A stretch of DNA of 64,000 nt. Source: Streptosporangiaceae bacterium (GTDB taxonomy: Bacteria > Actinomycetota > Actinomycetes > Streptosporangiales > Streptosporangiaceae). Made by a program: the position numbers and the translations under genes. The DNA is taken from NCBI GenBank assembly GCA_025964695.1, contig JAOPYK010000219.1:1-64000 (forward strand). The letters are read 5' to 3'. A model generated the notes under the pieces. The model worked only from the letters and a program-made list of their open reading frames with translations. It was not told the DNA's origin and searched no databases. Below, piece by piece: positions 16,706-25,633 of the stretch; the first letter of the stretch is position 1, and every line of letters starts with the position of its first letter.

Positions 16706-17832
16706 CCCGGGCCCGCACCCGCGCGCGGCGCGGACCGGCACGCAAGGCCGCACTCAAGTTCCTGGCCTTCGGCATCGTGACGGTCTGCCTCACCGTCTTT
16801 ATGGCCTTCAAGATCGTCGGCACCGGTTTCGGCAGTAGCTACCGCCTGGTCGCCAACTTCGACAACGTCGCCGGGCTGCAGTCCGGCGATCTGGTGAAGG
16901 TGGCCGGCGCCCCGGTCGGGCGCGTCGACAGCGTCAAGGTGGTCCTCGGCAAGGCCGAGGTCCGTATGTCGGTCAGCAAGGACATCCAGATGCCGGCCGA
17001 CTCCGAGGCCGTCATTCGCTGGCGCAACCTGATCGGCAAGCGGGAGGTGTATCTGCAGCCCGGCCAGGGCGGCGACATCCTGCGCGACGGGGGACGGATC
17101 ACCCGTACCCAATCCACGGTCGACCTCGGCGCAGTCATCAACAGCCTCGGCCCGCTGACCGGCAGCCTCGACCCGAAAGAGATCAACCAGATCCTGGACA
17201 CCTTCGCGGTCGCGCTGAACGGCAACCAGGGCAACATCAACCAGATCACCAGCAACCTGAGCCTGCTGCTCAGCACGTTCGGCGACCGCAGCGCCACCAT
17301 CGATCAGATGATCAAGGACTACAAGACCGTCACCGACACGATCGGCCAGCGGGATGTGGAGATCGCGCAGACCGTGCAGAATCTGCAGACGCTCACCCAG
17401 GCCTTCGCGGCCAGCAACGGAACGCTGTCCGACGCGCTGGTCCAGCTCAACCGCTTCACCGGCAACCTGAACTCGGTGACCAGCGGCAACACCAAGCAGA
17501 TCGGCGCGGTGATCACCACCACCCGCGACCTGATGGAGATCGCGCACAGTCGCGTCACCGTGCTGAGCGGCATCGTCAGCGGCCTGCCGACCGCTCTGCA
17601 GGCACTTCTGACCACGCAGTCCGGCGGCCACTTCGCGCGGACCTCGCTCGTCTGCCTGAACGTCAAGCTGACCGCCAAGTGCCCGTTCACGGAGGTGCTG
17701 CCGCCACCGCCCGCCTCCGGTTCCTCGTCTTCCTCGTCGGCGCGCCCGCAGGTCAGCCCGGCCGACCAGGCCACCTTCAGCAGGCTCGCGTCGCTGCTGC
17801 TGATGAGCAGTGTCACGAACGGAGGTCAGTGA
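16702..17832 (+). CDS. mceB: Mce-family protein B
   Basis: 376-aa Mce protein. The start is taken as the GTG at 16702 in a GTGA overlap with mceA, preceded by GGCAGGA; an upstream in-frame start at 16651 would lie well inside mceA. A single anchor (FLAFGIVTVCLTVFMAFKIV) precedes the MlaD domain (SYRLVANFDNVAGLQSGDLV). A helical region with regular Leu/Ile follows, and a Pro/Ser-rich tail (LPPPPASGSSSSSSARP) is probably unstructured. It should be one subunit of the hexameric tunnel. Confidence 0.93.
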   Translation: MTRARTRARRGPARKAALKFLAFGIVTVCLTVFMAFKIVGTGFGSSYRLVANFDNVAGLQSGDLVKVAGAPVGRVDSVKVVLGKAEVRMSVSKDIQMPADSEAVIRWRNLIGKREVYLQPGQGGDILRDGGRITRTQSTVDLGAVINSLGPLTGSLDPKEINQILDTFAVALNGNQGNINQITSNLSLLLSTFGDRSATIDQMIKDYKTVTDTIGQRDVEIAQTVQNLQTLTQAFAASNGTLSDALVQLNRFTGNLNSVTSGNTKQIGAVITTTRDLMEIAHSRVTVLSGIVSGLPTALQALLTTQSGGHFARTSLVCLNVKLTAKCPFTEVLPPPPASGSSSSSSARPQVSPADQATFSRLASLLLMSSVTNGGQ

Positions 17833-18911
17833 TGCCGGTGACGACCTACCGGGGCCACAACCCGCACCTCATCGCGATCATCGGTACCGCCGTGCTCGCC
17901 GTGGCCGTGATCTTCGCGTACGCCTTCGGCACCCTCGGGCTAGGTAAGGGCGGCTACACGGTGAGCGGCAGGTTCGCCGGGACCGGCGGGCTCAAGTCCG
18001 GGGACGACGTCCAGGTCGCCGGCGTCAGGGTGGGAGAGGTCAAAAGCGTCAACCCCGATTTCTCGCGCGGCGACGTCGTCATCACCTGGCGGGTCGACGA
18101 CGGCATCGACCTCGGCTCCCAGACCCACGCCGACATCGAGGCGGCCAATCTGCTGGGCGGGCAGTACATCAAGCTGTCGGGACCGGTGGCACGGCCCTAT
18201 CTCCGCTCGCTCTCCCAGCGCCAGCGGCAGATCCCGGCGTCGCGGACCAGCATCCCCAGCACGCTCAACCAGTCCATCGACTCGGCCACCAATCTGGCGA
18301 CCAGGCTCGACACCGCGTCGGTCAACAAGGTCCTCACCGAGGCGGCCGGTATCGACCCCCCGGACCGTCGGCAGCTGAGCCAGATGCTGGCCAACCTGGA
18401 CAAGCTCACCACCACGCTCAACCAGCGGGCCCCTGAGATCCAGGCCATCATCGCCAACAGCAAGAAGCTGACTGGAACCCTCGCCGCCAAGGACGAGCAG
18501 CTCAGCCAGCTGCTCACCTACGGCCAGACCCTGCTGACCACGTTGCGCCAGCGCCGCGACGACCTGCGCGGCACCCTCGGCAACGGCAGCCAGGTGGTGA
18601 ACACCCTGAACCAAGTGATCACGCAGCACCAGACCGAGCTGAACACCGTGCTCAGCGACTTGCACATCCTCACCCAGGCGCTGACCGGCAAGAACCTGCC
18701 GGCGCTGAACATCTCGATGGCCTGGCTCGGCCCGACCTTCACCCAGCTGTCGCAGGACACCGGCAACGGGCGGTGGATGGAGGGCGGTCTCGCCGGTCTG
18801 GGACCCATCGGACCGCAGCTGCTGGGGCCGGAACCCAGCTTCCTGCCGCCGAACTATCCCTATCCGGGCGTCCCGACCGTGATGCCGACTCCGAGCGGAG
18901 GACGCAAGTGA
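17832..18911 (+). CDS. mceC: Mce-family protein C
   Basis: 359-aa Mce protein starting at ATG 17832, which shares one base with the mceB stop and has GGAGGT upstream. The N-terminal anchor is LIAIIGTAVLAVAVIFAYAF. The MlaD domain runs from GYTVSGRFAGTGGLKSGDDV to about residue 125. The helical region contains repeated NL/TTL heptads. The C-terminus is Pro-rich (NYPYPGVPTVMPTPSGGRK). It overlaps mceD by 4 nt. Confidence 0.93.
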   Translation: MPVTTYRGHNPHLIAIIGTAVLAVAVIFAYAFGTLGLGKGGYTVSGRFAGTGGLKSGDDVQVAGVRVGEVKSVNPDFSRGDVVITWRVDDGIDLGSQTHADIEAANLLGGQYIKLSGPVARPYLRSLSQRQRQIPASRTSIPSTLNQSIDSATNLATRLDTASVNKVLTEAAGIDPPDRRQLSQMLANLDKLTTTLNQRAPEIQAIIANSKKLTGTLAAKDEQLSQLLTYGQTLLTTLRQRRDDLRGTLGNGSQVVNTLNQVITQHQTELNTVLSDLHILTQALTGKNLPALNISMAWLGPTFTQLSQDTGNGRWMEGGLAGLGPIGPQLLGPEPSFLPPNYPYPGVPTVMPTPSGGRK

Positions 18912-19984
18912 GCCCCCTGCCGAGCAGGCGGATCCGTCCGGTATTCGCCGCCGTCATGGCCCTTGTGCTCTTCGGGACGCTGGGCGGGGTGCTGGGCGGC
19001 TGCTCGCTGCTGCCGTCGGCACTTGGCGGCTCCTCGGCCTCGAAGTACCACGTCACCGTGTACTTCACCAAGGCGGTGGCCTTCTATCCCAAGTCCCAGG
19101 TCCAGGTCATGGGCGTCCCCATCGGCACCGTCGACTCGGTCACCCCGGTGAACGGCCAGGTCAAAGTGGTGGCGTCCATCGACCGCGGCGTGCCGCTGCC
19201 GGCGAACGCGCGCGCGGCCATCGTGCCGCTGAGCCTGATCGGGGAACGCACCCTGACCTTCTCCCCGTCCTGGAAGCCGGGCGCCGCCAAACTCGCCGAC
19301 GGAACGGTGCTGCACACCGACCGCTCGCAGGTGCCGGTGGAGGTCGACCAGGCACTGCAGGCGTTCACCACCCTGTTGCAGGCCTTCAACCCGTCCGCCG
19401 CCAACACGATCCTGCGCAAGGGCTCGCAGTCCTTCCAGGGCAACGGCGCGGCGTTCAACGCGGCGCTTCAGCAGAGCGCCGATCTCACCGCCAACATCGC
19501 CGGGCAGGACCAGCAACTGCTGGAGGTCGCGCGGAACCTGCACCGGATCGCCGGCGTCGTGGCCGGACGGCAGAAGGCGCTGGGCACCCTGATCAGCGAC
19601 TTCTCCCAAGCCAGCGCCGACCTGGCCGGGGAGCGCCAGAACGTCGAGACCTTCCTCGTGGCACTCGCCTCCCTGGTGCAGCACGGCGATGTCCTGATCA
19701 AGTCCTACCAGGGCCAGCTCATCCAGGACCTCGGCCGGATCGCCCAGATCACCCTGGTCGTCAAAGGCAACGCCCAGCAGCTCGCCGCGTTTTTCAAGGC
19801 CCTCACCCCGCTGAACTACATGCTCAGCAACGGGACCAATCACAAGGACCACGCCCTCACGCTCCGCCTGGCACTGAACAACGTCTACCGCGAGTACCTG
19901 GCCGCCGCGCTCAAGCAGCCCACCGTCAACCCGAAGGTGAAGTGCCTGCCCAAGCCCTACTCCAACTGCCCGTGGGAGAAGTGA
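18908..19984 (+). CDS. mceD: Mce-family protein D, with lipobox-like N-terminus
   Basis: 358-aa Mce protein starting at GTG 18908 within a GTGA overlap. The N-terminal hydrophobic stretch ends LGGVLGGCSLL, which reads as a lipobox with Cys. That would make this subunit a lipoprotein as well as the next one, whereas in mycobacteria the lipoprotein is usually MceE. The MlaD domain starts YHVTVYFTKAVAFYPKSQVQ. A long helical part and a C-terminal Cys pair (KVKCLPKPYSNC) follow. It joins mceE through a TGATG overlap. Confidence 0.9.
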   Translation: MSPLPSRRIRPVFAAVMALVLFGTLGGVLGGCSLLPSALGGSSASKYHVTVYFTKAVAFYPKSQVQVMGVPIGTVDSVTPVNGQVKVVASIDRGVPLPANARAAIVPLSLIGERTLTFSPSWKPGAAKLADGTVLHTDRSQVPVEVDQALQAFTTLLQAFNPSAANTILRKGSQSFQGNGAAFNAALQQSADLTANIAGQDQQLLEVARNLHRIAGVVAGRQKALGTLISDFSQASADLAGERQNVETFLVALASLVQHGDVLIKSYQGQLIQDLGRIAQITLVVKGNAQQLAAFFKALTPLNYMLSNGTNHKDHALTLRLALNNVYREYLAAALKQPTVNPKVKCLPKPYSNCPWEK

Positions 19985-20997
19985 TGAGACGCCTGTCCGT
20001 CGTCGTGGTGCTCGCCCTCGCCGCGGCCCTGTCGGGGTGCTCCTACCAGACCGTGGGATCGCCGCAGGGCGGCGCCACCCTCACCGCGGACTTCACCGAC
20101 ATCCAGAATCTGGTGGTCGGGCACGCCGTCCAGATCGCGAACGTACGGGTCGGCACGATCACCTCGGTCAAGGTGGTCGGCTCGCGGGCGAACTACCGCG
20201 CCCGGGTGACCATGTCGATCAAGAAGGGGATCCGGGTCCCGGTCGGCACGACGGCGCAGCTGTCCATCACCTCCCTGCTGGGTGAGAACTACGTGGCGCT
20301 CACCCCGCCGCCTGCCGGTCTGAACACCGGGCCCTTCATGGCCGACCACGCCCAGATCGGCTCGACCAGCGTCGTGCCGGCCTTCGAACAGGTGGTGGGC
20401 AAAGCGGGACCGCTGCTGAGCGCCCTGTCGGGCAACGACATCGCGACGATCGTGGACGCCGGATCGGCCGCGTTCGCCGGCAAGGGCCCGGAACTGGCGA
20501 AGATGATCAAGCAGACGGACTCACTGGTGGCGCTGTTCGCCGGCCAGCGGGCCCAGCTGGACAGCGCGGTCACCGATCTGGCCAAGCTCGGGCGGGATCT
20601 GGCCAAGGGCCACGACGAGCTAGGCAGGCTGCCGGTCAGCCTGGCGAAGGTCACCAAGGTGATCGCCGACGAACGCTACCAGCTGCTCGACACGATCTCG
20701 AAGATCACCCAGCTGGCCGAAGCCACCAACAACACCGTCCTGGTGGGCCGCACGAGGCAGCTTCGGCAGATGATCACCCAGCTCGGCCCGGTGATCGGCA
20801 CTCTGGCCAGCGACCAGACCAACCTGGGAGCCCTGATCACCAACATGCGGGACTTCGTGAACAAGGTGCCCAGAGCCATCTACAACGGCCAGCTGCTGCT
20901 GTACCCGATCTTGGATCTGCAGGCAGGGCAGACCTCGAACAAGACCGCCGACAACCTGATGGCGGCCCTCACCAAGATGATGGCGGCCCCGCGATGA
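19984..20997 (+). CDS. mceE: Mce-family lipoprotein E
   Basis: 337-aa Mce protein. The ATG at 19984 overlaps the mceD stop. The signal MRRLSVVVVLALAAALSGCS has a clear lipobox (LSGC), as expected for MceE/LprK-type subunits. The MlaD domain begins GATLTADFTDIQNLVVGHAV, and a helical region and a C-terminal amphipathic end follow. The 3' end overlaps mceF by ATGA. Confidence 0.93.
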   Translation: MRRLSVVVVLALAAALSGCSYQTVGSPQGGATLTADFTDIQNLVVGHAVQIANVRVGTITSVKVVGSRANYRARVTMSIKKGIRVPVGTTAQLSITSLLGENYVALTPPPAGLNTGPFMADHAQIGSTSVVPAFEQVVGKAGPLLSALSGNDIATIVDAGSAAFAGKGPELAKMIKQTDSLVALFAGQRAQLDSAVTDLAKLGRDLAKGHDELGRLPVSLAKVTKVIADERYQLLDTISKITQLAEATNNTVLVGRTRQLRQMITQLGPVIGTLASDQTNLGALITNMRDFVNKVPRAIYNGQLLLYPILDLQAGQTSNKTADNLMAALTKMMAAPR

Positions 20998-22313
20998 CCA
21001 GACGGATCCTGATCAACCTGGTGGTGTTCTCGGTCCTCGGCGTGGTCATGACCGTCTGGGCGCTGCGGAACGTCATCAAGTTCGACGCCGTCACCCAGCC
21101 GTACCACATCAGCGCCGAGTTCCAGTCGTCGCCGGGTCTGCAGCCGAACTTCGACGTCGCCTATCTGGGGGTGAAGGTCGGGAAGATCAGGTCCGTGCGC
21201 CTGGGCGACCACAAGGTCGTGGCAAACCTCGACATCGACAAAGGCGTCCAGATCCCCGGTAACGTGACGGCGGCCGCCGGTCGCAAGTCCGCGATCGGCG
21301 AACCGTACGTGGACCTCTCGCTTCCCCCCTCGGCCGCCGGGGGTCCGCCGATGAGACCCGGCACGGTGATCCCCCTGTCCCGTACCAGCGTGGCCATCTC
21401 CTACGGCGATCTGTTCGCGGCCGCCAACAGGGCGGTGCAGGGGCTCAACGCCACCGATCTGCACACCCTCACCCGCGAACTCGCGGCCGGCTGGAACGGC
21501 CGCTCCCAGTCCCTGGCGCAGATCCTCGACAGCAGCGAGCAGATCACCTCCACGTTCGCCCAGAACACCGAGATGCTCGACAGCCTCGTCTCGGAGCTCA
21601 CCCAGGTCAGCAACACCCTCGCCGCGCACAACGGGCAGCTCGCCTCCGGGCTGGACAATCTCGCGACCTTCACCGACACCCTCGCCCGCAACACCGACAA
21701 GATCGCTCAGTTGCGCAAGCAGGCCCCCGATCTCCTCGCCCGCTTCAACCAGATCCTCGCGGCGACCGCGCCGGCGAACCAGTGCACGCTGCGGTCACTG
21801 AGCACCGCCCTGCCGGTCATCCTGTCCGGCCCCGCACTGGACTCCCTGGAATACGAGACCAGGACCGCGCCGCAACTGGTCAAGATCCTCAATGAGATCT
21901 CCCCAAAGGTGAACGGCAAGTCCAACCTGAACATCGACTTCGTGATCACCCTGCAGAAGCCCAAGCCGGCCCTGGAGTACCCGAGCCCGCTGCCGTTGCC
22001 GACCGTCGGGGCCATCCCCTCGTGCCCCGGGATCTCGGTACCGTCACTGGCGACCCGCACCGCCGCCAACCCGGCGGCCGGCGGCGCACGGGCCGCCGCC
22101 GGACCTGCTCCGGCGCCGTCGCCGTCGTCCGTCGGCGTGCGGAACGCCTCCAGGCAGAGCCCGGCCGGCGCGATGGACTGGCTGATCTGGATTCCCCCGC
22201 TGATCGCGCTCGCCATCCTGATCAAGGTCATGAGCAGGGCGATCCCGTTGCTTCGGCCCCGCATCGGGTCCCGCCTCCGGGACATACGCAACCGTACGAA
22301 CCGAGGAGAGTGA
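20994..22313 (+). CDS. mceF: Mce-family protein F
   Basis: 439-aa last Mce subunit, with an N-terminal anchor (LINLVVFSVLGVVMTVWALR) and an MlaD domain starting YHISAEFQSSPGLQPNFDVA. The long helical part is followed by an Ala/Pro/Ser-rich linker (about residues 350-390). Unusually there is a second hydrophobic helix near the C-terminus (DWLIWIPPLIALAILIKVM) and an Arg-rich tail. One nucleotide separates it from the Mce-associated gene. Confidence 0.93.
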   Translation: MTRRILINLVVFSVLGVVMTVWALRNVIKFDAVTQPYHISAEFQSSPGLQPNFDVAYLGVKVGKIRSVRLGDHKVVANLDIDKGVQIPGNVTAAAGRKSAIGEPYVDLSLPPSAAGGPPMRPGTVIPLSRTSVAISYGDLFAAANRAVQGLNATDLHTLTRELAAGWNGRSQSLAQILDSSEQITSTFAQNTEMLDSLVSELTQVSNTLAAHNGQLASGLDNLATFTDTLARNTDKIAQLRKQAPDLLARFNQILAATAPANQCTLRSLSTALPVILSGPALDSLEYETRTAPQLVKILNEISPKVNGKSNLNIDFVITLQKPKPALEYPSPLPLPTVGAIPSCPGISVPSLATRTAANPAAGGARAAAGPAPAPSPSSVGVRNASRQSPAGAMDWLIWIPPLIALAILIKVMSRAIPLLRPRIGSRLRDIRNRTNRGE

Positions 22314-22314
22314 C

Positions 22315-23391
22315 ATGGCCACTAAGACGACCAAGGGATCCGGCGGCGACGACAACGCCGAGGCCGCAGTCACCGACGAGGAGTACGACTCCGCGTACGA
22401 GGACGATCTGCTGGAGTTGGTCGAGCGGCTGGCGCGGCGGCGGGGCCGGCCTCGGCACAGACCCGCCCCGGCCGACAGCGACGCCGCAGCGGACGCGGCC
22501 TCGGAATCGGCCTCGGAATCGGCCTCCGACGTGGACGCCGAGGCGGCGAACGAGACCGACCCGAACACGAACAACAAGCCGGACGCCGACCCGGACCCGG
22601 AGGCCCGGCCGACGGCCGGGTCCGGGCCCGAGTCCGAGCCGGACGCGAAGACCGAAGCGAAGACCACGGCCGAGTCGAAGGCCGAGTCGAAGGCCCGGCC
22701 AGAGGCGAGGACCGGGGCCGGCGCGAAAAGCAGGCCGAGCGCCAAGGCCGGGGTGGACACCGAAGGTGAGGACGCCGAGGACCGCTCCGGCTCGGCGGGG
22801 GTCGGCGGTGACCCGGCCGCCCGCCGGATCCGGGTGCTGACCATCTTGAGCGTCGCGCTTGCCACGGCGCTGGCGGCGGTGAGCACCTTCGCGTTCATGC
22901 AATGGCGGGAGTACGGCAGCGGGTCCTCGCCGCAGGTCGCACGTCAGAAGGTCGCCGAGCGGGCCGGTGAGATCGTCGGCACTCTCTTCACCTACGACTA
23001 CCACGACGCCAAGGGCTACCTGCAGAAACAGGCCGCCGTCATGACCAAGTCGGCCGCCGCCGCCGTCCGGCCGAACTGGGCGACGCTGACCACCCTGTTC
23101 GAGACCGGGAAGTACGTCTCCACGGCCCAGATCGAGCAGGTCTACGTGGGCGACATCTCCGGGAACAAGGCCTCGGTCATCGTGGTCGTGAACAACAAGC
23201 TGATCACCTCACAGGGCATCCAGAACTCCGTCGGGGCGACCCTGCAGTTCGGCTTGGCGAAGGAGAACGGCGTGTGGCTCGCCAACGCGGTGCCCAAGCT
23301 GGAATCCACCGGCGTGCAGACCAACACCGACCTCCAGGGCAAGCCACTGCAACCGGCCTCCCCCACCCCGACCCCGACCCCGACCAAGTAG
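22315..23391 (+). CDS. Mce-associated membrane protein with long charged N-terminus
   Basis: 358-aa protein cotranscribed with mceF. Residues 1 to about 165 are low complexity, rich in Asp/Glu/Lys/Ala/Pro, with short DNA repeats (GCCTCGGAATCG, GAGTCGAAGGCC). One membrane helix (LTILSVALATALAAVSTFAF) follows. The extracytoplasmic domain is the conserved Mce-associated (NTF2-like) fold, with YDYHDAKGYLQKQAAVMTKS and TAQIEQVYVGDISGNKASVI. The C-terminus is a PT repeat. Mas proteins stabilise or position the Mce complex in mycobacteria; the same role is inferred here. Confidence 0.88.
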   Translation: MATKTTKGSGGDDNAEAAVTDEEYDSAYEDDLLELVERLARRRGRPRHRPAPADSDAAADAASESASESASDVDAEAANETDPNTNNKPDADPDPEARPTAGSGPESEPDAKTEAKTTAESKAESKARPEARTGAGAKSRPSAKAGVDTEGEDAEDRSGSAGVGGDPAARRIRVLTILSVALATALAAVSTFAFMQWREYGSGSSPQVARQKVAERAGEIVGTLFTYDYHDAKGYLQKQAAVMTKSAAAAVRPNWATLTTLFETGKYVSTAQIEQVYVGDISGNKASVIVVVNNKLITSQGIQNSVGATLQFGLAKENGVWLANAVPKLESTGVQTNTDLQGKPLQPASPTPTPTPTK

Positions 23392-23436
23392 CCGGACGAG
23401 GTCACCGCCGCCCGGGCTCGCGGCGGCCGGGCTCGC

Positions 23437-23456
23437 GGCGGCCGTTGACGGCCGCC
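23437..23456 (+). terminator. Stem-loop after the mce operon
   Basis: GGCGGCCG (23437-23444) and CGGCCGCC (23449-23456) pair around TTGA, 46 nt after the last stop of the mce operon. Flanking tandem copies of GGGCTCGCGGCGGCC and GGGCCGGACGGCC can add further stems. Confidence 0.5.
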
Positions 23457-23511
23457 GGGCCGGACGGCCGGGCCGGACGGCCGGAATGCGGCGTACCGGC
23501 AGGTCGTTGGC

Positions 23512-23904
23512 ATGGTGGTGACCGAACGAGCTTCCGCGGGGGGACTGTCCCCGGCCGAGAAGGCCGCCGTCCAGGATGTCCTGATCGCTGAGCACGAGGG
23601 CACAATGGCTCAGATCGCCGGACTCGCCCGCGACTGGGACAGCATCGTCGAGTCGTCGATGGGAGTGGCCATCGACGACGAGCACGACCCCGAGGGAGCG
23701 ACGATCGCGTTCGAGCGAGCCCAGGTCGACGGCCTGCTCCTCCGTGCGCGCGGCCATCTCGTGGACCTGGAGCGGGCACTGGAACGGCTCGAGGAGGGCT
23801 CCTACGGCGTATGCGAGGGCTGCAAACGTCCGATCGCCCCCGAGCGTCTCGCCGCCCGTCCGGCGGCGACGACCTGCATCCGTTGCGCGGCCAAGCGGCG
23901 CTGA
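23512..23904 (+). CDS. DksA/TraR-family zinc-finger protein
   Basis: 130-aa protein with an N-terminal helical hairpin region and a C-terminal C4 zinc finger. The finger is CEGCKRPIAPERLAARPAA followed by TCIRC. Such proteins bind the secondary channel of RNA polymerase (DksA-like) or act as small regulators. The usual DksA acidic coiled-coil tip is not obvious, so a general TraR/DksA-type regulator is the safer name. The protein is 130 aa, close to the size of single-domain members. It stands alone after the mce operon terminator, 5 bp from the convergent stress-protein gene. Confidence 0.8.
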   Translation: MVVTERASAGGLSPAEKAAVQDVLIAEHEGTMAQIAGLARDWDSIVESSMGVAIDDEHDPEGATIAFERAQVDGLLLRARGHLVDLERALERLEEGSYGVCEGCKRPIAPERLAARPAATTCIRCAAKRR

Positions 23905-23909
23905 GATCC

Positions 23910-24779
23910 TCAGTCGTCGCGCCAGGCGTGCGTGACCGCGACCGAGCACGCGGCGTACTGCAGCATCGCCAAGGTGACCGAGCCGAGCCGCAGACCCGGC
24001 ATGCCGCCCCTACCGCGGTCGCCCACCACCAGCAGGGCCGCCTGTTCCGCGGCCGCCAGCAGCGCCTGACGAGGCGGCTCCAGCACGAGCCGGGTGGTGG
24101 CGGGCACCTGGTCGAACTTCTCCCGCCACGGGGAGACGACCCGCTCCAGCCGGGCGCCGGCGGACCTCTTCAGGCTCTCCACGTCTCCGTACAAGGCGTC
24201 GGTCTCGTCCCCCGCTTCGGGCTCCCGGGCGCCGTAGACCGCCTGCACCTCCCAGCCGCGCAGTGCCGCCTCCTCGAAACCGAAGGCCAGCGCCGCGTCG
24301 CTGGACGGCGATCCGTCCACCCCGATGGCCACCAGCCGCCGACCGGGCTCCGTCTCGCGGTGGACGATGACCGGGCAGACCGCATGGGCGGGCACCTGGA
24401 ACGCGGCGGAGCCCACCGACGACTCGGCTGATCCGCCCGTCCCGTGCGAGCCGATCACGATGAGCTCGGTGTCGCGCGCCTCGTACAGGAGCGCGGCGGC
24501 GACCGGCCCCTTGACCAGGCACTTGCGCACTTCCAGCCCGGGTGCCTGCCGCAGGGCACTGCGGACGCCCTTGTCCAGCACGTGCTCGGCCATCCTCCGT
24601 GCGATCTCGATCATCGCGGCGTCGAGGGGCGGTTCCGGATAGGGCCAGTCCCAGGCGTGACAGATGGTGAGTGGGCGCCGGCGCAACCGGGCCTCCCCCA
24701 CGCCCCATCGCAGCGCCCGTTCTCCCCCGTCGGACCCGTCGTAGCCGACGAGCACATCCGGGCGGTGTCCGTTCTCCAT
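23910..24779 (-). CDS. Tandem universal stress protein (UspA family)
   Basis: 289-aa cytosolic protein made of two Usp domains. Domain 1 begins DVLVGYDGSDGGERALRWG and ends with the ATP-binding motif VIGSHGTGG. Domain 2 begins RLVAIGVDGSPSSDAALAFG and ends VVGDRGRGGMPGLRLGSVT. Both G-2x-G-9x-G-(S/T)-like motifs point to nucleotide binding. It lies 49 nt downstream of the XRE-PPOX gene on the same strand, so both may be one transcript under the palindrome at 25566-25581. Tandem Usp genes are classic members of DosR/DevR dormancy regulons. Confidence 0.92.
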   Translation of the reverse strand: MENGHRPDVLVGYDGSDGGERALRWGVGEARLRRRPLTICHAWDWPYPEPPLDAAMIEIARRMAEHVLDKGVRSALRQAPGLEVRKCLVKGPVAAALLYEARDTELIVIGSHGTGGSAESSVGSAAFQVPAHAVCPVIVHRETEPGRRLVAIGVDGSPSSDAALAFGFEEAALRGWEVQAVYGAREPEAGDETDALYGDVESLKRSAGARLERVVSPWREKFDQVPATTRLVLEPPRQALLAAAEQAALLVVGDRGRGGMPGLRLGSVTLAMLQYAACSVAVTHAWRDD

Positions 24780-24828
24780 GCTTCTTCCCCTTGCGGTCGA
24801 GCGGTGGCGGCGATCTCACCCGGCCCCG

Positions 24829-25476
24829 TCAGTTGGTGTGAATCCGCCTGCCGGTGATCCGGCGCGGCTCGATCCGGACGCACGATCCGCGGTTCCCGCC
24901 TGCCCAGGGCTTGACGATCTCGTGGAGACGCCCTACCTCGCCGGGGTCCCCGACCCCGGTGGCCTCGCCGGAGACCAGGACGCTCCAGCCCCTGCTGAAG
25001 GCCTCGTCCACCCGATCGACCTCGAAACCGACGTTCTCGCCGATCAGATCGTCCAGTTCGCCACCGCTCGTGGTGCGGAACACGATCGCGCCGTCGACGA
25101 CGGCGTAGTTCACCGGGATCGCGGCCGGGCCGGCCTCAGTGGGGAACACCACCCGCCCGACCCCGCCAGGGGCGATCAGCCGACGGCATTCGCCCTCACC
25201 GAGTTCGTCCAGTGCCGGCAGCCGGCTGGGCACACCACTGCCCGGCGGCACGTCGGCGTGCCCGCCGAGCAGCTCCGCGGCGGGGACCTCCAGCGCCCTC
25301 GCGAGCCGCCGCAGCGCGTCCGGACTGATGTTCGCCGAGTGATTCTCCAGGTAGTCCAGGTAGCCGGGCGACATCCGCGCGCGAGCGGCCACCTGACCGA
25401 TGGTGAGCCCCAGCTTCCCGCGCCTATGAGCGACCCGGCGACCCAGGTCGCTGCGGGCCGTCACCCCGTTCGGCAT
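24829..25476 (-). CDS. XRE helix-turn-helix fused to a pyridoxamine-phosphate-oxidase-like domain
   Basis: 215-aa two-domain protein. Residues about 10-70 form an XRE DNA-binding domain (LGLTIGQVAARARMSPGYLD ... NISPDALRRLARALEVPAAE). Residues 90-210 form a split-barrel PPOX/flavin-binding-like domain ending RIEPRRITGRRI, a tail shared with the separate PPOX protein at 28305-28739. The start ATG at 25476 has GAGGGGAGGGG upstream; the longer frame to 25536 lacks a site. The PPOX part could sense a flavin, F420 or haem and tune the DNA-binding part. A DosR-like palindrome lies 90 nt upstream. Confidence 0.85.
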   Translation of the reverse strand: MPNGVTARSDLGRRVAHRRGKLGLTIGQVAARARMSPGYLDYLENHSANISPDALRRLARALEVPAAELLGGHADVPPGSGVPSRLPALDELGEGECRRLIAPGGVGRVVFPTEAGPAAIPVNYAVVDGAIVFRTTSGGELDDLIGENVGFEVDRVDEAFSRGWSVLVSGEATGVGDPGEVGRLHEIVKPWAGGNRGSCVRIEPRRITGRRIHTN

Positions 25477-25565
25477 CGCGACCCCTCCCCTCGTGGGTGA
25501 GATGTCCTGTCCACCAGCTTCGGCCGGGGGTGCCACGGCGGTCAGGGCCGGAGGTCACCCGTCCG

Positions 25566-25581
25566 CGGGACCTCGGTCCCG
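25566..25581. promoter_or_regulatory. DosR/DevR-box-like palindrome before the XRE-PPOX/Usp genes
   Basis: CGGGACCTCGGTCCCG contains GGGAC-N4-GTCCC, agreeing with the core of the DosR consensus GGGACTWWAGTCCC except at the centre. It lies 90 nt before the minus-strand start at 25476. It is also just past the 3' end of the sensor kinase gene. Confidence 0.55.
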
Positions 25582-25633
25582 GTGGGCTGCACGATCACCG
25601 CGTGCCGGGCGCTGAGCGGGCGCACGGGCGTGA

